Assembly: GCF_014698935.1 (NCBI RefSeq) | Contig: NZ_JACVMN010000003.1 | Span: 62,001 to 126,000 of the forward strand | Direction of reading: 5' to 3' | DNA from: Flagellimonas sp. S3867 | GTDB lineage: Bacteria > Bacteroidota > Bacteroidia > Flavobacteriales > Flavobacteriaceae | Length of the DNA: 64,000 bases | Shown: piece after piece, positions 29,312 through 37,842 of the stretch | Position numbering within the stretch: the first letter of the stretch is position 1 | Layout of the letters: every line of letters begins with the position of its first letter | Translations under genes and position numbers: made by a program | Notes under the pieces: generated by a model | The model's database searches: none | The model's input: the letters and a program-made list of their open reading frames with translations, nothing else | What the model was told of the DNA's origin: nothing

Positions 29312-30172
29312 ATGAAAGGAATAATTTTAGCAGGAGGATCAGGAACACGTTTGCATCCCATTACATTAGCGGTGAGCAAGCAACTGATGCCTGTATACGA
29401 TAAACCCATGATTTATTACCCACTATCAACCTTGATTGAATCGGGAATTTGGGAAATATTAATCATTTCAACACCGCATGATTTACCTATGTTCCAACGT
29501 CTGCTGGGCGATGGTAGAAAATATGGCTGCAGGTTTGAATATGCTGTACAAGATGAGCCCAATGGTTTGGCAGAAGCCTTTATCATTGGCGAAAAATTTA
29601 TTGGCGATGATAAAGTGGCCTTGATTTTGGGCGACAATATCTTTTATGGAACCGGTTTGGAAGAATTATTGCAATCCAATAACAATCCAGATGGGGGTAT
29701 TATTTATGCCTACCACGTAACCGACCCTGAGCGATATGGCGTTGTTGAATTTGATGAAGATGGAAAGGTGATTTCTATCGAAGAAAAACCCGAAAATCCA
29801 AAATCCAATTATGCGGTTCCCGGAATTTACTTTTATGACAATGATGTCGTTGAAATCGCAAAAAACATTCAGCCGAGTGTAAGGGGAGAATTGGAGATAA
29901 CCGACATCAACCAAGAATATTTAAGAAGAGGTAAGTTGAAGGTAAGCATTATGGATAGAGGTACGGCCTGGTTAGATACAGGAACCTTTCAATCTTTGAT
30001 GCAGGCCTCACAATTTGTTCAGGTTATTGAAGAAAGACAAGGACTTAAAATAGGAGCTATTGAGTCTTCAGCATATAAAATGGGATTCATTACCAAAAAC
30101 CAATTTAAAAAGCTGACAGAACCCTTTTTAAAAAGTGGTTATAGTAAGCGATTATTGGAAGTTTTAACATAG
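29312..30172 (+). CDS. rfbA: Glucose-1-phosphate thymidylyltransferase
   Basis: 286 residues. It has [37 protein letters not shown] (substrate loop), [14 protein letters not shown] and [17 protein letters not shown]. It forms dTDP-glucose from dTTP and glucose-1-phosphate. Twelve nt separate it from rfbB and 3 nt from rfbC. Confidence 0.97.
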   Translation: MKGIILAGGSGTRLHPITLAVSKQLMPVYDKPMIYYPLSTLIESGIWEILIISTPHDLPMFQRLLGDGRKYGCRFEYAVQDEPNGLAEAFIIGEKFIGDDKVALILGDNIFYGTGLEELLQSNNNPDGGIIYAYHVTDPERYGVVEFDEDGKVISIEEKPENPKSNYAVPGIYFYDNDVVEIAKNIQPSVRGELEITDINQEYLRRGKLKVSIMDRGTAWLDTGTFQSLMQASQFVQVIEERQGLKIGAIESSAYKMGFITKNQFKKLTEPFLKSGYSKRLLEVLT

Positions 30173-30175
30173 ACC

Positions 30176-30724
30176 ATGGAAGTACACAAGACTGAAATTG
30201 ATGGCTGCTTTATCATAGAACCCAAAATCTTTGAAGATAATAGAGGGTATTTCTTTGAGAGTTATAATCAAGAAAAATTTGAATTAATGACCGGCGCAAA
30301 GCCATATTTTGTGCAAGATAATGAGTCCATGTCCACAAAAGGCGTGTTGAGAGGGTTGCATTTTCAAAAAGGAGACAATGCCCAGGCTAAATTGGTTCGT
30401 GTTTTGGATGGTGAGGTCTTGGATGTTGCTGTAGATATAAGGCCAAACTCTAAAACTTTTGGAAATGTAGTTTCGACCTTACTTTCCTCCGATAATAAAA
30501 AGCAAATGTTTGTTCCCAGAGGATGCGCCCATGGTTTTGTAACTTTAAGCAAAAAGGCAAAGTTTTCTTATAAATGCGATAATTTCTATAACGCTTCCTC
30601 CGAAGGTGGAATCATTTACAATGACCCTACCTTTAATATCGATTGGATTTTGGGCGAAGAGGATTTGATCATTTCAGAAAAAGACAAGTTTTTACCCATT
30701 TTTAAAGAAGCGGTTCCGCATTAA
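30176..30724 (+). CDS. rfbC: dTDP-4-dehydrorhamnose 3,5-epimerase
   Basis: 182 residues with an RmlC cupin. Hallmarks are IIEPKIFEDNRGYFFESYN, GVLRGLHFQKG with the active-site His, LDVAVDIRPNSKTFG and FVPRGCAHGFVTLS. It epimerises the keto sugar made by RfbB. Confidence 0.96.
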   Translation: MEVHKTEIDGCFIIEPKIFEDNRGYFFESYNQEKFELMTGAKPYFVQDNESMSTKGVLRGLHFQKGDNAQAKLVRVLDGEVLDVAVDIRPNSKTFGNVVSTLLSSDNKKQMFVPRGCAHGFVTLSKKAKFSYKCDNFYNASSEGGIIYNDPTFNIDWILGEEDLIISEKDKFLPIFKEAVPH

Positions 30725-30739
30725 CATTATATTCGAAGC

Positions 30740-31609
30740 ATGAAAATATTGGTTACCGGAGCATCCGGACAATTGGGAAGCACATTTAAATCCATTGCCT
30801 CGCAAGAACAAGCAAAAGATTTGGATTTTGTTTTCAAATCCTCAACAGAATTGGATGTTACTGATTTTGATGCAGTCAATAAAGAACTTGTTTCTTCCGA
30901 TTATGCCTATTGTATTAATTGTGCGGCTTTTACCAATGTTGATAAAGCAGAAGCAGAGAACGATTTGGCTTATCGAATCAACGTTACCGGAGCACGAAAT
31001 TTGGCAATGAGCTGTAATGAGAGCAGTACGGTACTGATTCACATTTCCACCGATTTTGTTTTTGATGGCTTTTTAAACACGCCATATTTGGAAGAAGATA
31101 TCGCCAGGCCAATCGGGTTTTATGGCGATACCAAATTCAAAGGAGAGCGTGCTATTATTAATAATTTGGAAGAGTATTTTATACTGCGAACATCATGGTT
31201 GTATTCCGAGTACGGACACAACTTTATGAAAACCATGCTAAAACTTGGCGTAGAAAGAGATGAACTTTCGGTAGTATATGATCAGGTGGGAACACCAACT
31301 TACGCACTGGATTTGGCCAATGTGGTTTTACATATTATCAAAGCACATAGCATAGATTATGGGGTGTATAACTATAGTAACGAAGGTGTAGGTAGCTGGT
31401 ACGATTTTGCCAAGGAAATTTTTGACCAATATAAAATTGATGTCAGCCTAAAACCTATTCGTTCCGAAGAATATCCTACCCCGGCCGAGCGTCCAAAATT
31501 TAGTGTGTTGGACAAATCCAAGATTAAAAACACCTTCAATCTTCAAATTCTGCACTGGAAAGATAGTCTTGCCGTTGCCTTAAAGGCGTATTCCAAGATT
31601 AATATTTAA
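30740..31609 (+). CDS. rfbD: dTDP-4-dehydrorhamnose reductase
   Basis: 289 residues, SDR. It has MKILVTGASGQLGSTF, INCAAFTNVDKAE, STDFVFDG, PIGFYGDTKFKGE (Tyr-x3-Lys) and ILRTSWLYSEYGHNF. It completes dTDP-L-rhamnose synthesis. Confidence 0.96.
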   Translation: MKILVTGASGQLGSTFKSIASQEQAKDLDFVFKSSTELDVTDFDAVNKELVSSDYAYCINCAAFTNVDKAEAENDLAYRINVTGARNLAMSCNESSTVLIHISTDFVFDGFLNTPYLEEDIARPIGFYGDTKFKGERAIINNLEEYFILRTSWLYSEYGHNFMKTMLKLGVERDELSVVYDQVGTPTYALDLANVVLHIIKAHSIDYGVYNYSNEGVGSWYDFAKEIFDQYKIDVSLKPIRSEEYPTPAERPKFSVLDKSKIKNTFNLQILHWKDSLAVALKAYSKINI

Positions 31610-31614
31610 CTTTA

Positions 31615-31830
31615 TTTGTCATCCTGAACTTGTCGAAGGATATTAAAAAGGTTGACACAAATTTCACATATGATTACGATAGCAACGTTCCTTCCCTTTC
31701 CTTTGTTGGACAGGCTTAGGATGACAAGGAAGGTGGATTCCAGCCAAAGGTTGGAAGATGGAAGGGATTGTATGGTTTCCACCCTTTCCGTCCTTCGGAC
31801 ACCTTTCCCTTTTAGGGAAAGGAACACTAT
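31615..31830. repeat. Interspersed palindromic repeat (REP/MITE-like)
   Basis: TTGTCATCCTGAACTTGTCG at the left is answered by TTAGGATGACAAGG near 31717-31731. A second inverted pair, CCTTTCC and GGAAAGG, flanks a TCCGTCCTTCGGACACC hairpin to the right. Non-coding, and of the type scattered through many flavobacterial genomes. It lies between the end of rfbD and a convergent gene. Confidence 0.55.
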
Positions 31831-31841
31831 GTTATTGCTAA

Positions 31842-32942
31842 CTAAAGTCCCTTTATCTGAACCTTATGAAATGAATCTGCTTGTAGTTTGAGCAATTCTT
31901 CTGCTTTTTCCTTTTTGTATCGGTATAGCTCTTCCTCATTTTTGATATCCTCGTAGATTTTTTGGTTGAGTTCACCATCTGTCGAGAATAGCAATTTGCG
32001 CTGAGCTACTTTTTGGGTCACCCAAGTGGCAACTACACTTTCTTGTTCCTCAAACTTGTAATCATATTCCCCTTTCGGAGCCAAAAGTTTGGCAATTATT
32101 GGCGAAGTTTCTATGGCCAAAAACAAGAGAAAAATAAAAAAGGACGGAAACCATGGCAGTTTACCCAAAGCATTAATACGCGCCATTAGTCCATCAAAAC
32201 CATCTATAATGGGTTGCGAACCGGCAACCACTTTTTCATATTCCGTATTTAAACCTGCAATTTGAGTTTCTATATCGCTAATCTTTGCTGAATTTGTCTC
32301 TTTCAATTGTTGTAGTTCAGCCAGGTAAACATCATGTTTTTCACGCTTTTCTTTATAAACAGGACCTTTGCCTAGCAGTCCAGTTCCAGCGGTTCCTTCA
32401 GCTTCCGAAATATACGTGTCATAAAGGGCGTTGGTCTCTGTTTCTTTTTGGGCAATTTCATTTTTTAAATTGGCAATGTCCTGATTCAGACTTTCAACTT
32501 TAGGAGTGTACTGCAATGCCAATTGCTCTTTGTTGGCCAGAGTCATTGCATTTTTTTCTTCCAACAAAACCTGGTTGATTTCCTTCTCGAAAATTTTCAT
32601 TTCCAGCGGTTTGGAAATTACAACCGCAATGATAATTGCCAAAATGATTCTCGGAGCAGCCTGGAGCAATTCGCTTTTAAAATTGTCTCGCTTTTTAATG
32701 GTGGAAACGATATATCGGTCCAGATTAAAAATCAACAACCCCCAGATTAAACCAAAGAAAATGGAGGCATAAATGTTATCAAAAACGGTGTAAAGTGCAT
32801 AACCGCTGGCTATAAATGCCATTACGGCAGTAAAGAAAACAGTGGCACCAATGCCTGCATATTTATTGCGTTCTCCGTTGGAACAAGTAGCTAAAATTTG
32901 GGTGTCCGCTCCCGAGCAGAAGATAAAAAAACGTTGTAACAT
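31842..32942 (-). CDS. DUF4407 domain-containing membrane protein
   Basis: 366 residues. Membrane helices lie near residues 30-50, 57-77 and 95-115, then a long Glu/Lys-rich coiled coil (about 130-240), then a further helix (LPWFPSFFIFLLFLAIETSPII, split: LPWFPSFFIFLLFLA then IETSPII) and a cytoplasmic tail. This arrangement is typical of the DUF4407 family. No enzymatic residues are evident; function unknown. Confidence 0.85.
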   Translation of the reverse strand: MLQRFFIFCSGADTQILATCSNGERNKYAGIGATVFFTAVMAFIASGYALYTVFDNIYASIFFGLIWGLLIFNLDRYIVSTIKKRDNFKSELLQAAPRIILAIIIAVVISKPLEMKIFEKEINQVLLEEKNAMTLANKEQLALQYTPKVESLNQDIANLKNEIAQKETETNALYDTYISEAEGTAGTGLLGKGPVYKEKREKHDVYLAELQQLKETNSAKISDIETQIAGLNTEYEKVVAGSQPIIDGFDGLMARINALGKLPWFPSFFIFLLFLAIETSPIIAKLLAPKGEYDYKFEEQESVVATWVTQKVAQRKLLFSTDGELNQKIYEDIKNEEELYRYKKEKAEELLKLQADSFHKVQIKGL

Positions 32943-33000
32943 GATAGTGTTCTAATTTGATTGATAGACTATTAGAACGCAATTTTGGTGGTTTTGTTAC

Positions 33001-33028
33001 AAAAAAGCTCCGATTTCAGGGCTTTTTA
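33001..33028. terminator. Hairpin terminator of the M20 gene
   Basis: AAAAAAGCTC and GGGCTTTTT form an A/T-flanked stem-loop 3 nt after the stop of the minus-strand dipeptidase gene. Confidence 0.6.
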
Positions 33029-33030
33029 AT

Positions 33031-34419
33031 CTATTTGGTCATTTCAGTAAAATACTTATAAAAATAAGGGATGGTTTCAATGCCTTTTAAGTAGTTCCAT
33101 ACACCAAAGTGTTCATTTGGCGAATGAATGGCATCACTATCCAATCCAAAACCCATTAAAATAGTTTTACTTTTCAACACTTGCTCAAAAAGAGCAACAA
33201 TGGGAATACTTCCTCCTGTTCGCTCAGGAATAGGAGTTTTTCCGAAGGTGGTTTCATATGCCCTAGCGGCAGCTTTGTAGCCAATACTGTCTGTTTTAGT
33301 TACGTATGGGAGTCCACCATGATGTGGAGTGACTTTGACCTTTACGCTTTTAGGCGCTATGGATTCAAAGTGTTTCATAAAGAGTTCAGTGATTTCATCT
33401 GGATCTTGATCGGGCACCAAACGCATGGATATTTTTGCATAGGCCTTGCTAGCAATTACCGTTTTAGCTCCTTCGCCGGTATATCCACCCCAGATTCCGT
33501 TCACATCCAACGTTGGACGAATGGAATATCTCTCGGAAGTAGTAAAACCTTTCTCTCCATAAACATCAGCAATGTCCAGGGCATTTTTATAAGCTTCGAT
33601 GCTGAAGGGGGCTTTGGCCATTTCGGCCCTTTCTTCAGTGGATACTTCTTCAACCTTATCATAAAAACCAGGAATGGTGATATGATTATTTTCATCGTGC
33701 AAGGAGGCAATCATTTTGTTTAAAACATTGATTGGATTGGGTACTGCACCTCCGTAGATTCCTGAATGTAGGTCACGGTTCGGACCGGTTACCTCGACTT
33801 CAACATAGCTTAACCCTCTTAAACCAGTAGTTATCGATGGTACATCGTTGGCCATCATGCCAGTATCTGAAATCAAAATAATATCGTTGGACAACTTTTC
33901 TTTGTGATCTTCCAGAAAATCTGCCAAGCTATCACTGCCCACCTCTTCTTCACCTTCGATCATGAATTTGACATTGCAGGGCAATTGGTTGTTTTTGATC
34001 ATAAATTCCACCGCTTTCACATGCATAAACATCTGGCCTTTATCATCACAAGATCCACGGGCGAAAAAGGCGCCATTGGGATGAAGTTCAGTTTTTTTGA
34101 TCACAGGCTCAAAAGGAGGCGAATCCCAAAGATTCATAGGATCGGGTGGCTGCACATCGTAATGGCCATATACCAAAATGGTGGGTAGTTTTGGGTCGAT
34201 TATTTTTTCACCGTAAACCACAGGGTATCCTTTGGTGTCGCAAATTTCGGTGTTTTCACAACCAGCTTCTATAAGCGATTTTTTAACAAGACGTGCAGTT
34301 TCCAAAACATCTTGGGAAAAAGCAGTATCAGCACTGATTGAAGGTATTTTTAGAAGTTCGACCAACTCAGAAATAAATCGGTCTTTGTGAGTAGTAATAT
34401 AATCTTTTATTTGTTCCAT
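33031..34419 (-). CDS. M20/M28-type dipeptidase
   Basis: 462 residues. Metal-binding and catalytic landmarks are VYGHYDVQPPDP (first His and Asp), ARGSCDDKGQ (bridging Asp), EGEEEVGSDS (catalytic Glu pair), LISDTGM, and AIHSPNEHFG near the end (last His). This is the CNDP/PepV-like dipeptidase layout with an inserted dimerisation domain (about 205-370). It hydrolyses dipeptides in the cytoplasm. Not related to the polysaccharide locus. Confidence 0.93.
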   Translation of the reverse strand: MEQIKDYITTHKDRFISELVELLKIPSISADTAFSQDVLETARLVKKSLIEAGCENTEICDTKGYPVVYGEKIIDPKLPTILVYGHYDVQPPDPMNLWDSPPFEPVIKKTELHPNGAFFARGSCDDKGQMFMHVKAVEFMIKNNQLPCNVKFMIEGEEEVGSDSLADFLEDHKEKLSNDIILISDTGMMANDVPSITTGLRGLSYVEVEVTGPNRDLHSGIYGGAVPNPINVLNKMIASLHDENNHITIPGFYDKVEEVSTEERAEMAKAPFSIEAYKNALDIADVYGEKGFTTSERYSIRPTLDVNGIWGGYTGEGAKTVIASKAYAKISMRLVPDQDPDEITELFMKHFESIAPKSVKVKVTPHHGGLPYVTKTDSIGYKAAARAYETTFGKTPIPERTGGSIPIVALFEQVLKSKTILMGFGLDSDAIHSPNEHFGVWNYLKGIETIPYFYKYFTEMTK

Positions 34420-34476
34420 GGATTAGTTTAAATGGATGCTAAAAATACAAAAAACAAGTTTTTAAGAAAGCGTGTA

Positions 34477-34506
34477 TTTGTGAATCGGAAAATTGATTTA
34501 TATTTG
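34477..34506 (+). promoter_or_regulatory. Bacteroidota-type promoter of the interrupted tRNA-Leu
   Basis: TTTG (34477-34480), 18 nt, then TATATTTG (34499-34506) match the -33/-7 consensus of the Bacteroidota primary sigma factor. Transcription should start a few nt before the tRNA 5' end at 34517. After the island insertion the first complete gene it can drive is the second tRNA-Leu at 34591. Confidence 0.7.
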
Positions 34507-34516
34507 CACTCCTTTT

Positions 34517-34560
34517 GCGGGCGTGGTGGAATTGGTAGACACGCTAGACTTAGGATCTAG
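34517..34560 (+). pseudogene. tRNA-Leu(UAG), 5' half, split by the island
   Basis: It starts with acceptor strand GCGGGCG, then the leucine D-arm, and stops after the anticodon arm CTAGACTTAGGATCTAG (anticodon TAG). The sequence then turns into unrelated DNA. The matching 3' half, with acceptor strand CGCCCGC, is found 18.3 kb away at 52854-52904. Joined, they give a standard class II tRNA-Leu. Confidence 0.9.
34548..34560 (+). repeat. attL core of the island (13 bp)
   Basis: ACTTAGGATCTAG, the 3' side of the anticodon arm, is repeated exactly at 52854-52866. The sequences outside this 13-mer differ on both sides, which defines the crossover region. Confidence 0.85.
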
Positions 34561-34590
34561 GCAAGAAAAAGTTCATAAAAATATTTAAAT

Positions 34591-34672
34591 GCGGATGTGG
34601 TGGAATTGGTAGACACGCCAGACTTAGGATCTGGTGCCGCGAGGCGTGGGGGTTCGACTCCCTTCATCCGCA
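34591..34672 (+). tRNA. tRNA-Leu(UAG), intact, carried by the island
   Basis: 82 nt. Acceptor strands GCGGATG and CATCCGC pair perfectly. The anticodon arm CCAGACTTAGGATCTGG has the anticodon TAG, and a long class II variable arm and TTCGACT loop follow. CCA is not encoded. It lies 30 nt inside the left end, with no promoter of its own visible in those 30 nt, so it is probably read from the promoter of the split tRNA upstream. It differs from the split tRNA in the acceptor and T stems, so it is not a copy of it. Confidence 0.95.
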
Positions 34673-34675
34673 CTA

Positions 34676-34706
34676 AAAGCTCTCAAATTTTTGAGGGCTT
34701 TTTTTG
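34676..34706 (+). terminator. Rho-independent terminator after tRNA-Leu
   Basis: AAGCTCTCAAA and TTTGAGGGCTT flank a T-rich loop and are followed by a T run. A near-identical hairpin follows the displaced tRNA 3' half at 52906, suggesting the second tRNA was acquired together with its terminator from a related locus. Confidence 0.8.
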
Positions 34707-34732
34707 TTTAAAAGCCATCCTATAAAATTCCT

Positions 34733-34754
34733 GGGTACAACATAGGTACAACAT
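34733..34754 (+). repeat. Left arm-type repeats, two GGTACAACAT copies
   Basis: GGTACAACAT occurs at 34734-34743 and 34745-34754. The same two-copy block, 22 bp in all, recurs at 52729-52750, with one more copy at 52673-52682. Placement inside both ends fits integrase or excisionase arm sites. Confidence 0.65.
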
Positions 34755-34850
34755 CAGGACTTTTTCGGCTAGCGACATGGATTACCATTATTTGATGTTA
34801 TTTAATAATTTGCCACTCTAAATTTTAAACTGTCCTATTTTTAGGGAAGG

Positions 34851-35114
34851 CTACATAGTAACTATTCCAACTGCAAATGAAATAAAGGAAGTCAGTCCAA
34901 AAATGATTAAAACGATTTTAAAAATCCAATCATCAATATCGTTTAAGTTGACAATGAATTCGAACAATAAAGCAAGAGACCCTGCAGAAATAGTAGTTAG
35001 CAATAACAGTTTTCCCTCGGCATATTTTTGCCATCCGATTTGATTATTTAGAGCAAATCTTAAGGCGTCTATATCTTCAGAGCTAATTTTCTCCTCTTGT
35101 TCTTTGTCACTCAT
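34851..35114 (-). CDS. Small membrane protein, terminal cassette C13 (probably truncated)
   Basis: 87 residues with two membrane helices (LLLLTTISAGSLALLFEFIV and IFKIVLIIFGLTSFISFAVG) after a charged N terminus. It ends abruptly (GIVTM) right after the second helix. No attC follows on its 3' side, unlike all other cassettes, so the array seems to have been cut here and the protein has probably lost its tail. Family not recognised. Confidence 0.55.
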   Translation of the reverse strand: MSDKEQEEKISSEDIDALRFALNNQIGWQKYAEGKLLLLTTISAGSLALLFEFIVNLNDIDDWIFKIVLIIFGLTSFISFAVGIVTM

Positions 35115-35136
35115 AGCTTTTCATAATTGTGCCTAA

Positions 35137-35321
35137 CGACCCGCTAAACGTAGTTCCGGGATTTTTGTGGAAATATAGCAAAAACGTTCGACTGTCATGT
35201 GCGAAGGTGTCCTTGGTGTGGGGTGTATCGCACTTGACGGGCTGTCAAGGAGGCCGTTTGTCGGCCGTATCTTGTCGGTTTTTGCGTTATTGGGAATGAA
35301 AATTTCGGGGCCAAATTACTT
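35137..35321 (-). repeat. X1, truncated X cassette (type A)
   Basis: Holds only the 3' half of X in minus-strand reading. The junction with the C12 attC lies at a short similarity (GGCTATAA versus GGCTAAAAG), which suggests an illegitimate deletion. Confidence 0.8.
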
Positions 35322-35345
35322 ATAGCCATTGTTAGCACCGTTACT
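35322..35345 (-). repeat. Remnant of the C12 attC
   Basis: GTGCTAAC followed by AATGGCTATAA remains as R'' and the start of L''. The other half has been lost by the deletion into X1. The tag GTGCTAAC is complementary to the cassette start GTTAGCAC at 36075-36082. Confidence 0.7.
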
Positions 35346-35347
35346 TT

Positions 35348-35605
35348 TTACTTTGGATAATTTGATTCCAACCAAATCATAAAACCACCAACTAGTATAA
35401 GTGATGTAATGGAGCCATAGAACAAACCCCAGCCTATTTTTTTTAAACTATTCTTAGAATAGAACTTTAGTAAAAGTCCACAAACCAAGCTTATAATATA
35501 AACTGTAATTATTAAACTAAAGTCATCTAATAATTTAAAAATTGCAATTATAGAAATGTGAATTAGCAAAGTCAGAGCAAGTGATATTTTAGATAAATTA
35601 ACCAT
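35348..35605 (-). CDS. Small three-helix membrane protein, second gene of cassette C12
   Basis: 85 residues from the ATG at 35605. Three hydrophobic helices fill nearly the whole protein (ISLALTLLIHISIIAIFKLL, IITVYIISLVCGLLLKFYS, YGSITSLILVGGFMIWL). The start overlaps the 3' end of the frameshifted upstream gene by 8 nt, so the two were probably translated together. Family not recognised. Confidence 0.6.
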   Translation of the reverse strand: MVNLSKISLALTLLIHISIIAIFKLLDDFSLIITVYIISLVCGLLLKFYSKNSLKKIGWGLFYGSITSLILVGGFMIWLESNYPK

Positions 35606-36060
35606 CAATTAATATTTCAGTTGCTTTTAAATCATTCATTGTAACTGTTATTGTGTGATTTAAATCGTGCTCTGTTTCAAATGCAATTTCCCAAATTTTG
35701 GGCTCTTTTTCACAACGTGGCAAATACAAATACACAGCTTTAAATTCTTTACGAAAATCAGTAATATTAAAATCTTCTTTCCAATTTTGGAATTCACTTT
35801 CAATCAGAGGTTTTACTGAAGAAGTAATCTTTTCGTAATCCAATTCGATTAATCGAAAAAAAGTCCTTTTGTAATTGAGTCGGTCCAGTTTGATTACCCG
35901 CAATTCCGATTTCTATAATATTATCTGTCGGTTTAAAATGTCTTCTGCATTCAAAATAGTTCTTTTCAGGGTTTTTCTTGAATTCAGAAAATATCATTTC
36001 TCCGAATAATTGGTCATCAATTTTTATAGTCTTACTAAAAATAAAGTCAAATATCCCCAT
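35598..36060 (-). pseudogene. Frameshifted unknown protein, first gene of cassette C12
   Basis: Two overlapping frames form one protein when joined: an N-terminal part ending ...TPTQLQKDFF and a C-terminal part beginning FFRLIELDYEKI (to TEILIDG). The switch lies at a run of seven A on the plus strand (35856-35862), i.e. T7 in the gene. Removing one T restores a ~153-residue protein. Either a homopolymer mutation, a sequencing slip, or (less likely) programmed frameshifting. Family not recognised. Confidence 0.65.
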
Positions 36061-36082
36061 TCTTTTTTCGTATTGGTGCTAA

Positions 36083-36232
36083 CGACCCGCTAAACGTAGT
36101 TCCGGGATTTTTGTGGAAATATAGCAAAAACGTTCGACTGTCATGTGCGAAGGTGTCCTGACTGGGTTGCCGGGTCTCGCATTCGACAGTCTGCCAAGAA
36201 GGCCGCCTGTCGGCCGTATCTTGTCGATTTTC
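36083..36232 (-). repeat. X2, truncated X cassette (type B)
   Basis: About 150 bp, the last part of X in minus-strand reading, with the type B stem sequence (TCCTGACTGGG on plus). The first ~210 bp are missing and it is fused to the C11 attC. Confidence 0.8.
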
Positions 36233-36235
36233 CGA

Positions 36236-36316
36236 TGAAGGACCAAGTTAATTAATTCCGTGGAATTTCTGTTTAGGAAATTCAGAAGTAATTAATTATA
36301 CATGTTGTTAGGTTTA
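36236..36316 (-). repeat. Truncated attC of cassette C11
   Basis: Starts with R'' TAAACCTAAC, complementary to the cassette start GTTAGGTTTA at 37273-37282. AATTAATTA arms and an AATTTCCTAAACAGAAATT hairpin remain; the distal arm has been lost in the fusion with X2. Confidence 0.65.
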
Positions 36317-37261
36317 GTTTTTAAGAATGAATTTCCAAGTTTCACTTAAGAATTTTCCATTAAATCCAGAACTTCCTCCGAACATAATGAATTCATTATT
36401 TGATTGATCAAAACCAATTGCATGCGCTAACCTTGCTTGAGGTTTAGTTTCAGTATTAATTTGTGTCCAGATTTTCTTTTTTAATAACCATAACTCATTA
36501 GAAACGGAATTCTTATTGTCCCATCCACCAAACAAAATGGCATTACCATTATTGTCAAACTCCATAGCATGTGCCATTCTCGGACTAGGCTTAACTCCAG
36601 AATTTATTTCAATCCATTGAACACCATCAAATACCCACAAATCATTTAATAAGTTTTTACCATCATGTCCTCCAAAAAGATAAATATTTTCTGATATTTT
36701 ATCATATTTTAGCGTATGACCAAATCGACCTTTAGGACCTAAAGAATTCAGTTTTTTCCATTCCTTTCCATTGAAGGACCAAGTATCATTAAAAACCATT
36801 TCATTATTTCTCCCGCCAAATAAAATTACGCTTCCAATTTTTTCATTGAATACCAGTGTATGGGCGCTTCTCTTCTCTGGGCTTTCAATTTTTAATTGTT
36901 TCCATGTGTTGTTTATATATACCCAATTGTCGTTTAATTCAATTCTTTCTTCTTTGCCTTCAGTTTCCTCAAATGCTCTACCTCCAAATAAAAATATTTG
37001 GTTAAAATTTTTCATATAAACATAACTATGATCCCATCTTTTTGTAGCGCCATTTCCAATTAGATTCCATTTACTGCCATTCCAACTCCAAAGATCATTG
37101 AAATCTTTAGTATCATTTTTGCCTCCAAATAGTATCAAATTATTATCAATAGAAATTAATTGAGAAATGTACCTTGGCTCTGGACCAATCGAAGAAGCAA
37201 CTTCCCATTTGCTTGAACAAGAAGCTACTGAAACTATTAAAAAGAGTATTATAATTCTCAT
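36314..37261 (-). CDS. Kelch-repeat lipoprotein (cassette C11)
   Basis: 315 residues from the ATG at 37261; the frame runs further upstream only into X3. It has a lipobox-like LFLIVSVASCSS. Five or six kelch-type repeats follow (NNLILFGGKND, NQIFLFGGRAF, GSVILFGGRNN, ENIYLFGGHDG, GNAILFGGWDN, NEFIMFGGSSG), each with a downstream Trp (LWSWNGS, NWVYINN, TWSFNGK). A surface beta-propeller, probably a binding protein. Confidence 0.85.
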   Translation of the reverse strand: MRIIILFLIVSVASCSSKWEVASSIGPEPRYISQLISIDNNLILFGGKNDTKDFNDLWSWNGSKWNLIGNGATKRWDHSYVYMKNFNQIFLFGGRAFEETEGKEERIELNDNWVYINNTWKQLKIESPEKRSAHTLVFNEKIGSVILFGGRNNEMVFNDTWSFNGKEWKKLNSLGPKGRFGHTLKYDKISENIYLFGGHDGKNLLNDLWVFDGVQWIEINSGVKPSPRMAHAMEFDNNGNAILFGGWDNKNSVSNELWLLKKKIWTQINTETKPQARLAHAIGFDQSNNEFIMFGGSSGFNGKFLSETWKFILKN

Positions 37262-37282
37262 TGTAATGGAAATTAAACCTAA

Positions 37283-37642
37283 CCACCCGCTAAACGTAGT
37301 TCCGGGATTTTTGTGGAAATATAGCAAAAACGTTCGACTGTCATGTGCGAAGGTGTCCTTGGTGTGGGGTGTATCGCACTTGACGGGCTGTCAAGGAGGC
37401 CGCCTGTCGGCCGTATCTTGTCGGTTTTTGCGTTATTGGGAACAAAAATATCGGGGCCAAATTACTTTTAGCCCCTGTTGGTGCACCACGGGGTTTGGAT
37501 TGTTTGCCCCGTGCTTGGTTTTCCCTCGATGGGCAGCTAAGGGCTGTAATTTGGTTTAGCGGGTCGTTGGAGGACATTTCTTTTGGGGCGGGAGTGCATG
37601 GCACGTAGCAACAAAAGTCAGCTTTAGCTGAATGTGCTCCAA
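37283..37642 (-). repeat. X3, full-length X cassette (type A)
   Basis: 360 bp. In minus reading it begins TTGGAGCACATTC and ends GTTTAGCGGGT plus G. The terminal CGACC is changed to CCACC at its left edge. The hairpin stem GGGGC/GCCCC is intact. Confidence 0.9.
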
Positions 37643-37839
37643 CGGTCTCGGCTATGATTAGTGCGGGAATAAAAGTGGGCTTTTGTTTCCGTTTAAGCAA
37701 TTAGCCGAATCTTTTTGTTTGTTTTTATTCTTTCTATTTAAAAGCCAAATCCAAAAGATTTGGCGGACACTCTAAATATACACAGACCTTAGCTTAAAGC
37801 CCCAAAACCCGTATTAATTATAGCCATTGTTGTGCAACG
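37643..37839 (-). repeat. attC of cassette C10
   Basis: CCCGTATTAATTATAGCC and GGCTATGATTAGTGCGGG form the imperfect long stem, with an internal hairpin GCCAAATC/GATTTGGC at its tip. R'' TTGCACAAC matches the cassette start GTTGTGCAA (plus strand 37829-37837 and 38388-38396). Confidence 0.75.
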
Positions 37840-37842
37840 TAT

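Noticed and set aside
34517..34672. Simple tandem tRNA-Leu pair unaffected by insertion
   Set aside because: The first copy lacks its 3' half, and the only sequence with a matching acceptor strand (CGCCCGC) lies at 52897-52903, beyond the integrase.
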